Shown: positions 24,074 through 32,923 of the stretch, in pieces | How the letters are laid out: each line of letters begins with the position of its first letter | Numbering within the stretch: position 1 is the first letter of the stretch | DNA from: Streptomyces sp. NBC_00490 | GTDB taxonomy: Bacteria; Actinomycetota; Actinomycetes; Streptomycetales; Streptomycetaceae | Assembly (NCBI RefSeq): GCF_036013645.1 | Contig: NZ_CP107869.1 | Coordinates: 558,001-622,000 of the forward strand | DNA length: 64,000 bases | Direction: 5' to 3' | The notes under the pieces: generated by a model | The model's input: the letters and a program-made list of their open reading frames with translations, nothing else | What the model was told of the DNA's origin: nothing | Databases searched by the model: none | Made by a program: the position numbers and the translations under genes

Positions 24074-26209
24074 TCAGGGAAACGGATGAGGTACGACCTT
24101 GATGTCCGACTCCGGCAGATCGTCCGTACGCCGGCCCGCCGCCCTCAGGGCAGTCCTCAGCCGGGGCATCAGCAGAGCCCTCTGCCTGGTCCAGCCGAAG
24201 TCGAGCGGGAGCAGGCCCGGAACGATCGTGCTGACCGTGTGCAGCCCCATCCGGTGCTGCTCGGGGGTGGTCTGGTCGACGGCGATGACGTCGTGTCCGG
24301 TGCGGACCAGCTCGTCCCGCAACAGCGCCAAGTCGTCGAACAGATCGCCGGTGCGCGGCCGCACCCGCTCCCAGTCGCCGTACACCTCGCCGAGCGGCAG
24401 TACGGCCTCGGGCTCCAGGTACTCGCGGGCGTGCTCGGCCATCTGCGGCAGGCCATACAGCTGGGCGTGGTCCTTGAGGTGCAGCACCTTGGTGAAGTCC
24501 CGTGCCATGGACTTCAGTTCGCCGTGTCGCTCGGCGACCTGGTAGGGCAGGTGGGGAATGTACGTCAGCACCTCGGAGAGCGCGGAATCGACGGTTCCCT
24601 CCGGATCGAAGCCCGCCGCCGCGCTGAAGGAGAGCGTGCCGTAACCGCCGTCACGGCGGACGGCGAGGGCGGTGACGACCGGGACGGCGAGATCCATCCG
24701 GGTGTCGAAGGCGTGCACGTCGTAGCCATGCAGAGCGGCCCGGTCGAGCATGGAGCGGACCGTGCCCCGACAGGAGCCGAGGTCGATCTCGGTGAGGCGG
24801 GCCCGGCCGTACCAGGCGAGCAGGAACGCGTCCCGCTCGACGAGTTCCAGCAGTCCGAAGAAGATCGCCTCCTCCAGACTGCCGCCGGTGGCACAGCCGT
24901 TGGAGCACTCGAAGACGAAGTTGTCTGCGTCCACGCCGGCGCTGTAGTGCGCCAGCCGGGACGGAACGAGGATCGGACGGTCGTCGCGCAACGAGTGCCC
25001 CCACACCCAGGGGATCGGCCGGTCCGGGTCGAAGGGGCTGACGAGGTGGTCCCTCGCGTAGGTCTCGGGGGCGTAGAAGCCGCACTCCGCCGGGTTCAGC
25101 GCGCGGTCCGCGAGGTGGTGATACGAGTCGACGACCGGCTCCGTGCCCCGGCGCCGGTGCGTACCGGCATACCGCTCAAGGCCCTCGAGGTAGGCGAGGG
25201 TGCGGCTGGTGCGGTAGCTGTTGGCCTGGCCGCTCCAGGTGACGTCGTTGAGTCCGGCGTATCCGCGCACGAAGTGCGTCCCGGCGACCGGAGCGGTGGT
25301 GGTCGAGGCCGGGTTGATCCAGGTGTCCGAGCCCAGGGCACCGCAGACCGGATTGGCCAAAGCGGTGGTCGGCAACGGATAGGAGTCCAGAGCCCGCAGC
25401 CGATATCCGACCGGGTCCGGCTTGGGCGCGGACCCCAGTCGCATCCGCGCCGACTCGGCGGTGTCGGGACGCGTCGCCACGCAGGAGGGACACAGGGGCT
25501 CCGGCAGTATCGGAAAGCCGGCGGTCGCGAGAGTGACGAGATCAACCCGGGTGACCTGCGGCAGGACACGGTCGGCGACGGGACGTTGGGCCGCGGCAAC
25601 CGCACTGTGAGGTACGGCGGTCGGCGCGAGCGCACCCACGGGAGCAGCCGCCGACACGGCAGTTGCGGTACTAGTAGTCCCGTTCCCCGCGACGGCCACC
25701 GGCCCGGCCGGAGCAGCAACTCCGCGCCCCGCCCCGCCAAGCACCGCCCGCCAGGCCGCCCAGACCGCGTCGACGGCGTAGTCCGTGAGGACCGGCCACT
25801 GCACCGCCCCCTTCGGCTCGTGGCCCAGTTCCAGGGCCTCGCGTTCGGAGCGGCTGCGCAGTCGTTGCCAGCGCATGGCGAGGCACTGGCCGCAGGCCGT
25901 GGTGCCCGGTCCGCCTCCCCACGGGCCGATCAGCGCGGCGCGTGAGGTGAGGTGGACGGTGGCCGTCGGCCGGATCGCGGCGTAGGGGTCGCGATGACCG
26001 AAGCCCAGGGTGTCGGCGGCGCCGAGCGGCACGACCAGTGGAGCGGGCAGAGCCTGCTCCCCGCCCGCCGCACGGTACTGCGCCCTGTGGCGCGCGCTCA
26101 GCGCCCGCTGGAGCACGGCGCGCCCGCCCTCCAGTGGGGTGTTCGCGGCCAACTTCGCCAAGGCTGCCAGGGCCGGGACGGCCCCGGTGGTCATGGTCGT
26201 CGGTGTCAT
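24074..26209 (-). CDS. YcaO-type azoline cyclodehydratase 1
   Basis: 711 aa from ATG at 26209, whose codon overlaps the stop of the ABC permease gene (ATGA). The N-terminal part has two CxxC pairs (C106/C109 in CGQC, C240/C243 in CPSC), as in the zinc tetrathiolate of fused TOMM cyclodehydratases, parted by an Ala/Thr/Val-rich linker (about 160-215). The YcaO domain follows, with ATP/Mg residues in ECSNGCATGGSLEEA (434-448) and LLELVERDAFLLAWY (453-467). It ends in PHPFP, the Pro-rich end needed by peptide-cyclising YcaOs. It should activate the peptide backbone with ATP to make thiazolines and (methyl)oxazolines. It is a paralogue of the 34583 gene. Confidence 0.9.
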   Translation of the reverse strand: MTPTTMTTGAVPALAALAKLAANTPLEGGRAVLQRALSARHRAQYRAAGGEQALPAPLVVPLGAADTLGFGHRDPYAAIRPTATVHLTSRAALIGPWGGGPGTTACGQCLAMRWQRLRSRSEREALELGHEPKGAVQWPVLTDYAVDAVWAAWRAVLGGAGRGVAAPAGPVAVAGNGTTSTATAVSAAAPVGALAPTAVPHSAVAAAQRPVADRVLPQVTRVDLVTLATAGFPILPEPLCPSCVATRPDTAESARMRLGSAPKPDPVGYRLRALDSYPLPTTALANPVCGALGSDTWINPASTTTAPVAGTHFVRGYAGLNDVTWSGQANSYRTSRTLAYLEGLERYAGTHRRRGTEPVVDSYHHLADRALNPAECGFYAPETYARDHLVSPFDPDRPIPWVWGHSLRDDRPILVPSRLAHYSAGVDADNFVFECSNGCATGGSLEEAIFFGLLELVERDAFLLAWYGRARLTEIDLGSCRGTVRSMLDRAALHGYDVHAFDTRMDLAVPVVTALAVRRDGGYGTLSFSAAAGFDPEGTVDSALSEVLTYIPHLPYQVAERHGELKSMARDFTKVLHLKDHAQLYGLPQMAEHAREYLEPEAVLPLGEVYGDWERVRPRTGDLFDDLALLRDELVRTGHDVIAVDQTTPEQHRMGLHTVSTIVPGLLPLDFGWTRQRALLMPRLRTALRAAGRRTDDLPESDIKVVPHPFP

Positions 26210-26961
26210 GACTGATCGCTCCAGCGGAAGGTCTTCAGCGCGACGGCGCACAGGACGAGCGCGAACGCGGCGAGCACCGCGCAGGCGACGGCGATGTCGC
26301 CCGTCCCGTCGGTCCCGGTGAGGGCGGCGGAGACGCCGTCGTTGAAATAGCGCAACGGCAGCACCCGGGACAGGGTCTGCATCCACTGCGGCATGGCGTC
26401 GAGCGGGAAGAACGATCCGGACAGGAACGCCATGGGGAGCATCAGGCAGTTCGCGACCGCTGCGACGGCCTCCGGAGTCCTGGCGTACGAGCCGACGACC
26501 ACGCCGATGGCGAGGAACGCGGTGATGCCGAGCACGAGCACGGGCAGCGCCAGCGGCCAGCGGGGCGACAGGCTCAGCCCGAAGGACGGCAGCATGGCGA
26601 CGGCGACGAACAGCACCGCCTGGACCACTCCGATGGCGAGGGCCAGTACATAGCGGGAGCCGAGCACGCTCGAGGCCCGGGTCGGCGTCATTCGCACCAG
26701 CCGCAGGATGTCGTCGCGGCGCCACTGCATGAGGGTGAAGCCGACGCCGAAGACCGCGGCGTTGGCGACGCCCCAGGAGAGCACGCCGGGGGCGATGTAG
26801 TTGATGTAGGGCTTCCCGCTCTCCTCGACCTCCTGGCCCTGGAAGATCAACCCGAAGACGATCAGGAAGAGCAGCGGGAAGGCGAAGGTGAAGAAGAGGG
26901 TGGTCTTGTCCCGGGTGTAGGCCCGGTACCCGGCCTGGCTCAGCGCCGCGTATGCGCTCAT
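26206..26961 (-). CDS. ABC-2 type transporter permease
   Basis: 251 aa from ATG at 26961. Six hydrophobic segments, an N-terminal RAYTRDKTTLFFTFAFPLLF typical of ABC-2 permeases, FTLMQWRRDDILRLVRMTPT in the conserved cytoplasmic helix, and FLSGSFFPLDAMPQWMQTLS near the end. With the ATPase at 27003 it forms an exporter, probably for the mature peptide or for self-protection. It lies 41 bp behind the ATPase gene and overlaps the YcaO gene. Confidence 0.9.
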   Translation of the reverse strand: MSAYAALSQAGYRAYTRDKTTLFFTFAFPLLFLIVFGLIFQGQEVEESGKPYINYIAPGVLSWGVANAAVFGVGFTLMQWRRDDILRLVRMTPTRASSVLGSRYVLALAIGVVQAVLFVAVAMLPSFGLSLSPRWPLALPVLVLGITAFLAIGVVVGSYARTPEAVAAVANCLMLPMAFLSGSFFPLDAMPQWMQTLSRVLPLRYFNDGVSAALTGTDGTGDIAVACAVLAAFALVLCAVALKTFRWSDQS

Positions 26962-27002
26962 GGCGTGTCTCCGTATCCGGTGGTGGCTGTTGGGTGCCGG
27001 GT

Positions 27003-27932
27003 CTACGACTGGGGGGTGCCGGTGAGTTCGAGGTAGACGTCCTCGAGGCTTGTCGTGCGGGTCTGTACGCCCTGGAGACCGACGAGTTCGTCGATGGCGG
27101 CCAGCACGGGGCCGGACTGCAGGGTCTCCAGCACGATGTCGTCGGCCTCCTGGACGACCCGGTCCACTCCGGGAATCGCTTGCGCGGCCTGCAGGGTCAG
27201 CCGCTCGGCGGGAACCAGCAGCCGTGTCGTGGGACTGCCTGCCGCCACCAGTCGCCTGGGGGTGTCCAGGGCGGCGATCCGGCCGTGGATCATGATGGCG
27301 ACGCGGTCGCAGAGTGCCTCGGCCTCGTCCAGGTGGTGGGTGGTGTAGACGATGGTGCGGCCCGCGCGCTTGAGGTCGCGCAGCACCTCCCACAGGGCGC
27401 GGCGCGCCTGCGGGTCGAGGGCGGCGGTGGGCTCGTCGAGGAAGATCAGCTCCGGGCCGTGGACCAGCGCGGAGGCGATGGCGAGCCGCTGGCGCTGGCC
27501 GCCGGACAGGTCGTCCACCCGGTGGTCGCCCTGTTCGGTCAGCGCGACGCTCGCCAGGGCGCGTTCGGCCGCCTGTCGGTCGGTCCGGTAGAGCGCGGCC
27601 ATGGTCTGCAGGTGCTCCCGCGCGGTCAGCCGCACGAAGAACGCCGAGGACTGCGTCTGCACGCCCAACCGGGGCAGCAGGGCGACGTTGCGCGGCCAGG
27701 GCTGCTCGCCGAGGACCGACACCGTGCCGGAGTCCGCCTGCCGTTGGCCCTCCATGATCTCGACCACAGTGGTCTTGCCCGCGCCGTTCGGACCGAGCAG
27801 TCCGAAGAACTCGCCGCGTGCCACCGTCAGCGAGATGCCGTCGACGGCGTGGATGCTTCCGTAGTGCTTGTGGACTCCGTCGAGGACGACGGCCGGTCCG
27901 TCCGCGGCGGACCGGGCGGAGGCGACGGTCAT
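27003..27932 (-). CDS. ABC transporter ATP-binding protein
   Basis: 309 aa from ATG at 27932. Walker A GPNGAGKTT (47-55), Q-loop VQTQSS, signature DDLSGGQRQRL (140-150), Walker B LIFLDEPTAALD (162-173), H-loop TTHHLDEAE. The C-terminal extension (about 230-309) is that of drug/antibiotic exporters of the DrrA/CcmA type. It energises the permease encoded next to it. Confidence 0.93.
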   Translation of the reverse strand: MTVASARSAADGPAVVLDGVHKHYGSIHAVDGISLTVARGEFFGLLGPNGAGKTTVVEIMEGQRQADSGTVSVLGEQPWPRNVALLPRLGVQTQSSAFFVRLTAREHLQTMAALYRTDRQAAERALASVALTEQGDHRVDDLSGGQRQRLAIASALVHGPELIFLDEPTAALDPQARRALWEVLRDLKRAGRTIVYTTHHLDEAEALCDRVAIMIHGRIAALDTPRRLVAAGSPTTRLLVPAERLTLQAAQAIPGVDRVVQEADDIVLETLQSGPVLAAIDELVGLQGVQTRTTSLEDVYLELTGTPQS

Positions 27933-27987
27933 GGAACTCTCCCTGGGGTTGGTACGCGCGTCGGTCGGGGTGCTGTGCTCGCGGTGT

Positions 27988-29124
27988 TCATGGGGTCGCG
28001 AGCAGGAAGTAGGTGAGGGACACCGCGCCCGCGACGAGCGCGCCGAGGACGAGCAGGCAGAGGAGCGGGTAGGCGGTGTAGGCGATCCGGGCGCGGCGCG
28101 GGTAGCCGGCGGCGAGGGCGTCGCGGCGTGCGGCCAGGCGCAGATATGCGCCGCTGGACGCGGCCAGCTCGGTCGCGCCCAGCGCCTGGCCGACGATCTT
28201 GTATCCGTCGAGCGGTGGAAGGGGAACCAGCATGGCGAAGGCCTGGATGCTGCCGAGGAACAGCAGTCCCGCCAGGGCGTCTTGGGTGGCGTCGTCCACA
28301 GGTGCCAGCAGCCAGAGCGCACAGAACGGCAGCAGGAACAGCAGGTTCATCACGGCACCGGCCAGGGCTGTCGCGACGCGCGCCCAACGGGTGGGCAGGT
28401 AGAGGTAGTTGTCGACGGTGCAGTACATGATCACCGAGGGCAGTCGCCAGCGCAGGCCTATCTCGCCGACGCGGCCTTGGTAGTGCTTGGCCACCACGCC
28501 GTGGGCCAGCTCGTGCAGGGCGGTGCTCAGCCACAGCAGGGCGCCTGTCGCGGTGAGCAGGACGGGGTTGGTGAAGGTCTGGCGGGTGGCCAGGGCCAGT
28601 TCGCCCGCTCGCAGTATCAAGGTGGTTTCCATGATGACGACCAGGGTGAGCAGCGGCACCATCCACCAGCGGTTCAGCAGGAACCCGGTCGCGTGGTGCA
28701 GTCGGCCCGCGGTCGCGTCCGCGTCGGCGACGAGTGGCAACGTGCCGCGCAGCAGCGTCCGTTGGGCCTTTGGTGCTGTGTCGGTCTGCGGCGCCTGGGC
28801 CGCGGGGGGTGCTCCGGCCAGCAGCCCGCGGGTGCCCAGCATTCCCAGCAGCTGTTGCCAGTTGGCGTCGGACAGTCGCCGCCCGTAGCGCGCCGCGTAC
28901 TCGGCGCCGATCTCGTCCAGGCTCCGTGAGCCGTCCATCCGTGAGATCAGGAAGTGCTCCTTGGTCCCGACCTTGAAGGACTGTCCGCTCTCCGTGTTCT
29001 TGATCAGATGCACGGTCCCGTTGCCCAGCAGCAGCTCGTCGCTGACCCGCACCTCCGGTCGCAGCTCGGGGCGGTAGCGCTCCGCGGAAGCGACCGATGC
29101 GTCCGGGGGGAGCCGGGTGGTCAT
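27988..29124 (-). CDS. PqqD/RRE-like domain fused to an M50-type membrane metalloprotease
   Basis: 378 aa; start overlaps the stop of the LanB elimination gene (ATGA). Residues about 25-105 (DELLLGNGTVHLIKNTESGQ, then FLISRMDGSRSLDEIGAEYA) have the winged-helix pattern of PqqD-like RiPP recognition elements. Then come several membrane helices with the zinc site HELAH (204-208) and, further on, the PLPPLDG motif (301-307) that stands for the NPxxDG site of site-2 proteases; D306 would be the third ligand. The closest logic is YydH-like peptide zinc proteases. It may cut the leader in the membrane, coupled with export by the next two genes. Confidence 0.82.
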   Translation of the reverse strand: MTTRLPPDASVASAERYRPELRPEVRVSDELLLGNGTVHLIKNTESGQSFKVGTKEHFLISRMDGSRSLDEIGAEYAARYGRRLSDANWQQLLGMLGTRGLLAGAPPAAQAPQTDTAPKAQRTLLRGTLPLVADADATAGRLHHATGFLLNRWWMVPLLTLVVIMETTLILRAGELALATRQTFTNPVLLTATGALLWLSTALHELAHGVVAKHYQGRVGEIGLRWRLPSVIMYCTVDNYLYLPTRWARVATALAGAVMNLLFLLPFCALWLLAPVDDATQDALAGLLFLGSIQAFAMLVPLPPLDGYKIVGQALGATELAASSGAYLRLAARRDALAAGYPRRARIAYTAYPLLCLLVLGALVAGAVSLTYFLLATP

Positions 29125-30170
29125 GATGCCGCCTCCGTGGACCTCTCGCGCAGGCAGCGGCCCAACACGTGGGAGAGGTAGGCCTCGTCCCGGATGGTGA
29201 CGTGCAGCCGGTTGTTCGTCATGTGCATGTACGGGGACAGCAGGAGCGGCAGGGCCACCGCCGGATCGGTGACGGTCTCGTCCCGTTCGCCGTCCCAGGA
29301 CCGGAACACGAGGTCACCGTCGGCCGCCAGCACACGGGCCCGGTCCCGCAGTTCGGCGCAGTGTTCGGCCCAGCCGGCCAGGAAGGCGGGCAGGGCGCCG
29401 GGCTCGCCCCGGCCGACGGCCGCGCGGATCCCGGCGAAGCGGGCGGCCAGGTCGGGTGCCATCGCCGCGTAGTTGCTGTCGTACTCGGTAGTGCCGATGA
29501 AGCCGGTGCCCGGGAAGGCTTTGTGCCAGAACTCGTAGTAGCTGTCGAGGTAGTCGGTCAGCTCCTGGTCGCCCGGCAGGAAGGAGCCGGACATCACCAT
29601 CATCAGCTGGGCCGCGGTACCGAGCAGGACCGTTCGCAGATGGAGGTTCTTCGTTCGCAAGGCATCGATGACCAGGTCGCTGGAGTGCCGGAAGTGCCAC
29701 TCGGCCAGCTCGATGCCGGCCGGGCCGCCGTACTTGCCGTATTCCGGCTCGTACGCCTCGGCGCTGCGGGAGTTGTTGGGGCGCAGCTTCATGCGCCCCT
29801 GGTCGTCCATGTAGTGGCCGCGCTCGGTGCCCGGGAACTCGATCTCGAAGAGCGTGTTGTAGAAGTCGTTGAGGAAACCTGAGTCGACCTCGTACAGCGC
29901 GGGGCGAGCGGCGAGGAAGGCGTCGATCGCCTGCTCGGTGCGGCGGCGTACCTCCGGTTCCGCCTGGGGTGTGGCGGGCTTGAGGCGGAGGCGGACGTGC
30001 GGGCCTTCCAGCCAGTAGTTGATGAAGAAGTAGCTCGCGATCAGTCCCTCTGCCTCCAGTTCGTCCACCAGAGGGCGGACGCACTCGATGAGCAGGGGGC
30101 GCGGGTTGGCGGCGTAGAAGACGTGCGTGGCCTGCCACGCGCCGGTTCCCGAGGTGATGGTGCTGGTCAT
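29121..30170 (-). CDS. LanB C-terminal-type protein (SpaB_C; glutamate elimination)
   Basis: 349 aa from ATG at 30170 (overlaps the LanB-N stop, ATGA). WQATHVFYAANPRPLLIECV at the start, FFINYWLEGPHVRLRLKP, and YEPEYGKYGGPAGIELAEWH then FRHSSDLVIDAL are the signature of the thiopeptide-type bacteriocin/SpaB_C domain. In split LanB systems this protein removes glutamate from glutamylated Ser/Thr to give Dha/Dhb. The same fold also serves as the [4+2] pyridine synthase in thiopeptide clusters. As the cluster has only one such gene and it is coupled to LanB-N, elimination is the likely job. Confidence 0.85.
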   Translation of the reverse strand: MTSTITSGTGAWQATHVFYAANPRPLLIECVRPLVDELEAEGLIASYFFINYWLEGPHVRLRLKPATPQAEPEVRRRTEQAIDAFLAARPALYEVDSGFLNDFYNTLFEIEFPGTERGHYMDDQGRMKLRPNNSRSAEAYEPEYGKYGGPAGIELAEWHFRHSSDLVIDALRTKNLHLRTVLLGTAAQLMMVMSGSFLPGDQELTDYLDSYYEFWHKAFPGTGFIGTTEYDSNYAAMAPDLAARFAGIRAAVGRGEPGALPAFLAGWAEHCAELRDRARVLAADGDLVFRSWDGERDETVTDPAVALPLLLSPYMHMTNNRLHVTIRDEAYLSHVLGRCLRERSTEAAS

Positions 30171-32881
30171 GGTGTGGTCCCCTGTCGGCTGGAGACGGCG
30201 GTGGTGCTGTCGGTGGATGCGGTGGAGGTGCCGGTGAAGGCGGCGGTCTCCACCGCCAGTTCGGCGACATGGCGGCCGCGGTGGGAGACGGCGTGCAGGC
30301 CGTTTTCGTCGGGGAGCATTTCCCTGAACACCACGCGAGCTTCCGGGCTCTTGAGCAGCGCCTCGAACGCGGTGAGCGACAGCGGGCTGTCGAGGTCGAG
30401 GTACTGCGGCTTGGCACCGGTGGCGCCGCGCGCGCCGCTGTCGGAGACGGTCACGAAGACCCGGTCGGGCAGCCGGTGCGCGCGGCGGAAGCGGTGCCAG
30501 CCGAGGAACCACTCCTCGTCCGGCACGCCCGGTGCGTGCAGCGGCAGTACGGAGGCGGGCGCGCTCCAGCTGCGCCGGCTCAGTACGACGCTGCCGTGCC
30601 GCACGCGCGGACGCCGGGTCACTCCGCCAATGGGCTCGCTCTCCGGGACGCCGCCCCAGACGTTGAGCGGAGCCATCGAGGTCGGGGAGAGCAACAGGAG
30701 GGTGCGCGGCAGCTCCGGCAGGGCGAGGGGCACCAGGTAGCCGAGATAGACGGGGATCACCTCACGGCCGAGCCGCAGCGAGCGCAGCACCAGCCGGTCC
30801 TCGGCCTCGTCGTGTTCGATGCGGAGGTCGTCCAGACGCAGGCAGAACTCCTCGGGCAGCGTGCCCGTCTCGCCGGGGCAGACGATCTCGTACTCGGTCA
30901 GCCGGCCGTGCAGATTCAGGTTGCTGGTGACCGGGCCCCCCGTGACCTCGGCGAACACCGCGCCCGGCGGGCACAAGGCGTCCGCGTTCTGGCGCAGCCG
31001 GTCGTCGAGCCCTGCGAAGCAGTGCGTGAACCGGCTGAAGGGGAACGACAGGCCGCCGTAGGAGCGGTTGAGGACGACCAGCGGTTCGCCGGCGCCGTGG
31101 GCGAGCTGGAGGTGGTGGCTCATGGGCGCGAACTTCGGTGCCACGTCGGCCAGTTCGCCTGCCACGTCGCCAAGGAAGGCGTCGTCGAGGACGAGCTCGT
31201 CGACACCGGCCCTACCCTCCGTCCCTGCCTCCCCCGCCGCCCCGTCCCACAAGGCCCGCATCCGGTCCACGAAGGACTGGCGCGCGGTGTCGAGGGCCTT
31301 CAGCCGGGCCAGGCCCAGCCAGTTCTCCTCGGGCACGTACCGCCCCTGCGCGTCGAAGGAGGTGCGCCCGGCGGTGAAGGACATGTACTGATCGAAGAAG
31401 TCCTCGTGGAAGTCGTGCACGAGCTTGAGCAGGTCGTCACAGCGCCCGCCCGGGCCGTAGCGGGCGAGGAAGAAGCCCTGGAACGTGATCCGCTGCGGCA
31501 GGGTCAGGTCGAAGGCGGGCAGGATCCCCTCCACCGCGCTCAGCGGTTCGGCGGCCAGATCCGTCCAGGCGTCAAGGCCGAGCGTGACGTCCCGGCCCGC
31601 GGCGGCGTCCTCGTACAGCACGGTCTGCGGGACCCTGGCGCGTGCGGCGCCCAGCTCCTCCTGGATGCTCCGCAGCCCCTCGCGCAGCCGGCGCATCAGC
31701 TCCCCGCGTTCGGCGGGGTCGGCCGCGGCGAAGCTGTCGACGCAGGCGATCGGTTCCTCGAGGCGGTCCGCCAACTGCCCGGCCCAGGGGCGGCCGATGG
31801 CCCGCAGTGACTCCTGGAAAGCCCGCAGCGGATCGGTGTCGTGCACCTCCGTGCGCAGGCACGGCACCTGGACCATTCCCAGATCCAAGAGCGCGTCCAG
31901 GTACTGCTCCACTTCGTCCGCCGGGGCGCCCCGGTCGGCGGCGAGCCAGGCGGACAACTCGCCGTAGCGCAGGGTTCCGTGCTCCTCGAAGAGGCCGAGC
32001 AGCCGCTCCAGGGTGCCGCTGCGGCGCAGGAAGAACAGCCGGTCCTTGACGGCGTCGAAGGTGACGGCGGTGTCGTCGTCGCCCGCGGTCACCCAGCGCC
32101 GCACATAGCGCACCCGGTCGTCGTCGCGCCCCCAGCCGGAGGCCGGCGTCACCGGCAGGTCGGCGCGGCGGGCGGGGTCGGCGACCACGGCCTCGGCGAG
32201 TCGGGCCACGGCGACCACGCTGAGCCTGGGGTGGCTGGTCCACTCGTCGTCGATGCCTACCTCCAGGCCGCCGTGGCCGAACTCGCCCAGGGCGACGCCG
32301 GTGAAGGTGCTGAACGGGCTGGTCTTGCACACCGTCCGGTACAGGTACGCCAGCAGGGAGCGCTCGATCTTGCGCTGCTTCTTGCCGGGACGCTCCGGTG
32401 CCGTCGACGCGAAGGCATCGAGCTGGGCGTCCAGCGAGGGCGAGGCCAGCAGCAGACCGCCGCGCAGCCGCTCCTCCCCCACCAGGCGGCGCAGTTCGGC
32501 GCGGCTGCGCCCGGTCTCGGCGGCGAGCAGTGCGGCGCCTGCGGCCTTAAGGCCCGCCAGCCGGTGCCGGCCGGCCAGCCAGCCGGCGAGGTGTTCACCG
32601 GCCGACTGGTCAAGGGCGCGGACCAGAGCAAGAGCGCTGTCACCGTCCAGCGGCAGCCGGTTGTTGAACACCTCTCGGCGCAGCTTCAGCAGCCTGCGCC
32701 GCACCGCATCGTCCTCGTTCGCGCCGACGAGGGCATGCAGCAGATCGCCCACGCGCTCGCCGACGGCACGCAACTCCTCGGTCATGGCCAGCACTTCGTC
32801 GGCCCAGCGGCGGCTGTCGGGGCAGCGCAGTCCGTGCACGGTCTCGATGGGCAGTCCGGCGACCCGGATCAGGAACGGCAT
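30167..32881 (-). CDS. LanB N-terminal-type protein (tRNA-dependent glutamylation)
   Basis: 904 aa from ATG at 32881, which has AAGGGGGG nearby; the ATG at 32920 lacks a ribosome site. It is the size of split LanB glutamylation proteins such as GodF/TbtB. CKTSPFSTFTGVALGEFG, GRDVTLGLDAWTDLAAEPLS, TFQGFFLARYGPGGRCDDLL, SFPFSRFTHCFAGLDDRLRQ and VIPVYLGYLVPLALPELPRT are lantibiotic-dehydratase N-terminal motifs. It uses glutamyl-tRNA(Glu) to glutamylate Ser/Thr side chains of the core, and works with the next gene, whose start overlaps its stop. Acts in the cytoplasm. Confidence 0.9.
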   Translation of the reverse strand: MPFLIRVAGLPIETVHGLRCPDSRRWADEVLAMTEELRAVGERVGDLLHALVGANEDDAVRRRLLKLRREVFNNRLPLDGDSALALVRALDQSAGEHLAGWLAGRHRLAGLKAAGAALLAAETGRSRAELRRLVGEERLRGGLLLASPSLDAQLDAFASTAPERPGKKQRKIERSLLAYLYRTVCKTSPFSTFTGVALGEFGHGGLEVGIDDEWTSHPRLSVVAVARLAEAVVADPARRADLPVTPASGWGRDDDRVRYVRRWVTAGDDDTAVTFDAVKDRLFFLRRSGTLERLLGLFEEHGTLRYGELSAWLAADRGAPADEVEQYLDALLDLGMVQVPCLRTEVHDTDPLRAFQESLRAIGRPWAGQLADRLEEPIACVDSFAAADPAERGELMRRLREGLRSIQEELGAARARVPQTVLYEDAAAGRDVTLGLDAWTDLAAEPLSAVEGILPAFDLTLPQRITFQGFFLARYGPGGRCDDLLKLVHDFHEDFFDQYMSFTAGRTSFDAQGRYVPEENWLGLARLKALDTARQSFVDRMRALWDGAAGEAGTEGRAGVDELVLDDAFLGDVAGELADVAPKFAPMSHHLQLAHGAGEPLVVLNRSYGGLSFPFSRFTHCFAGLDDRLRQNADALCPPGAVFAEVTGGPVTSNLNLHGRLTEYEIVCPGETGTLPEEFCLRLDDLRIEHDEAEDRLVLRSLRLGREVIPVYLGYLVPLALPELPRTLLLLSPTSMAPLNVWGGVPESEPIGGVTRRPRVRHGSVVLSRRSWSAPASVLPLHAPGVPDEEWFLGWHRFRRAHRLPDRVFVTVSDSGARGATGAKPQYLDLDSPLSLTAFEALLKSPEARVVFREMLPDENGLHAVSHRGRHVAELAVETAAFTGTSTASTDSTTAVSSRQGTTP

Positions 32882-32923
32882 CGAGGATTCCCCCCTTCCG
32901 GTACTCGTCCCGGTACGCATCGG

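Noticed and set aside
23996..25945. 649-codon + strand frame opposite YcaO 1
   Set aside because: Shadow frame; the YcaO motifs on the - strand are decisive.
24074..26725. Longer start for YcaO 1 (883 aa)
   Set aside because: The extra 172 residues are the antisense-like second frame of the ABC permease; the ATGA-coupled ATG at 26209 begins the conserved protein.
27003..28322. Longer start for the ABC ATPase
   Set aside because: The added residues overlap the M50 gene in another frame; ATG at 27932 starts the normal ABC domain.
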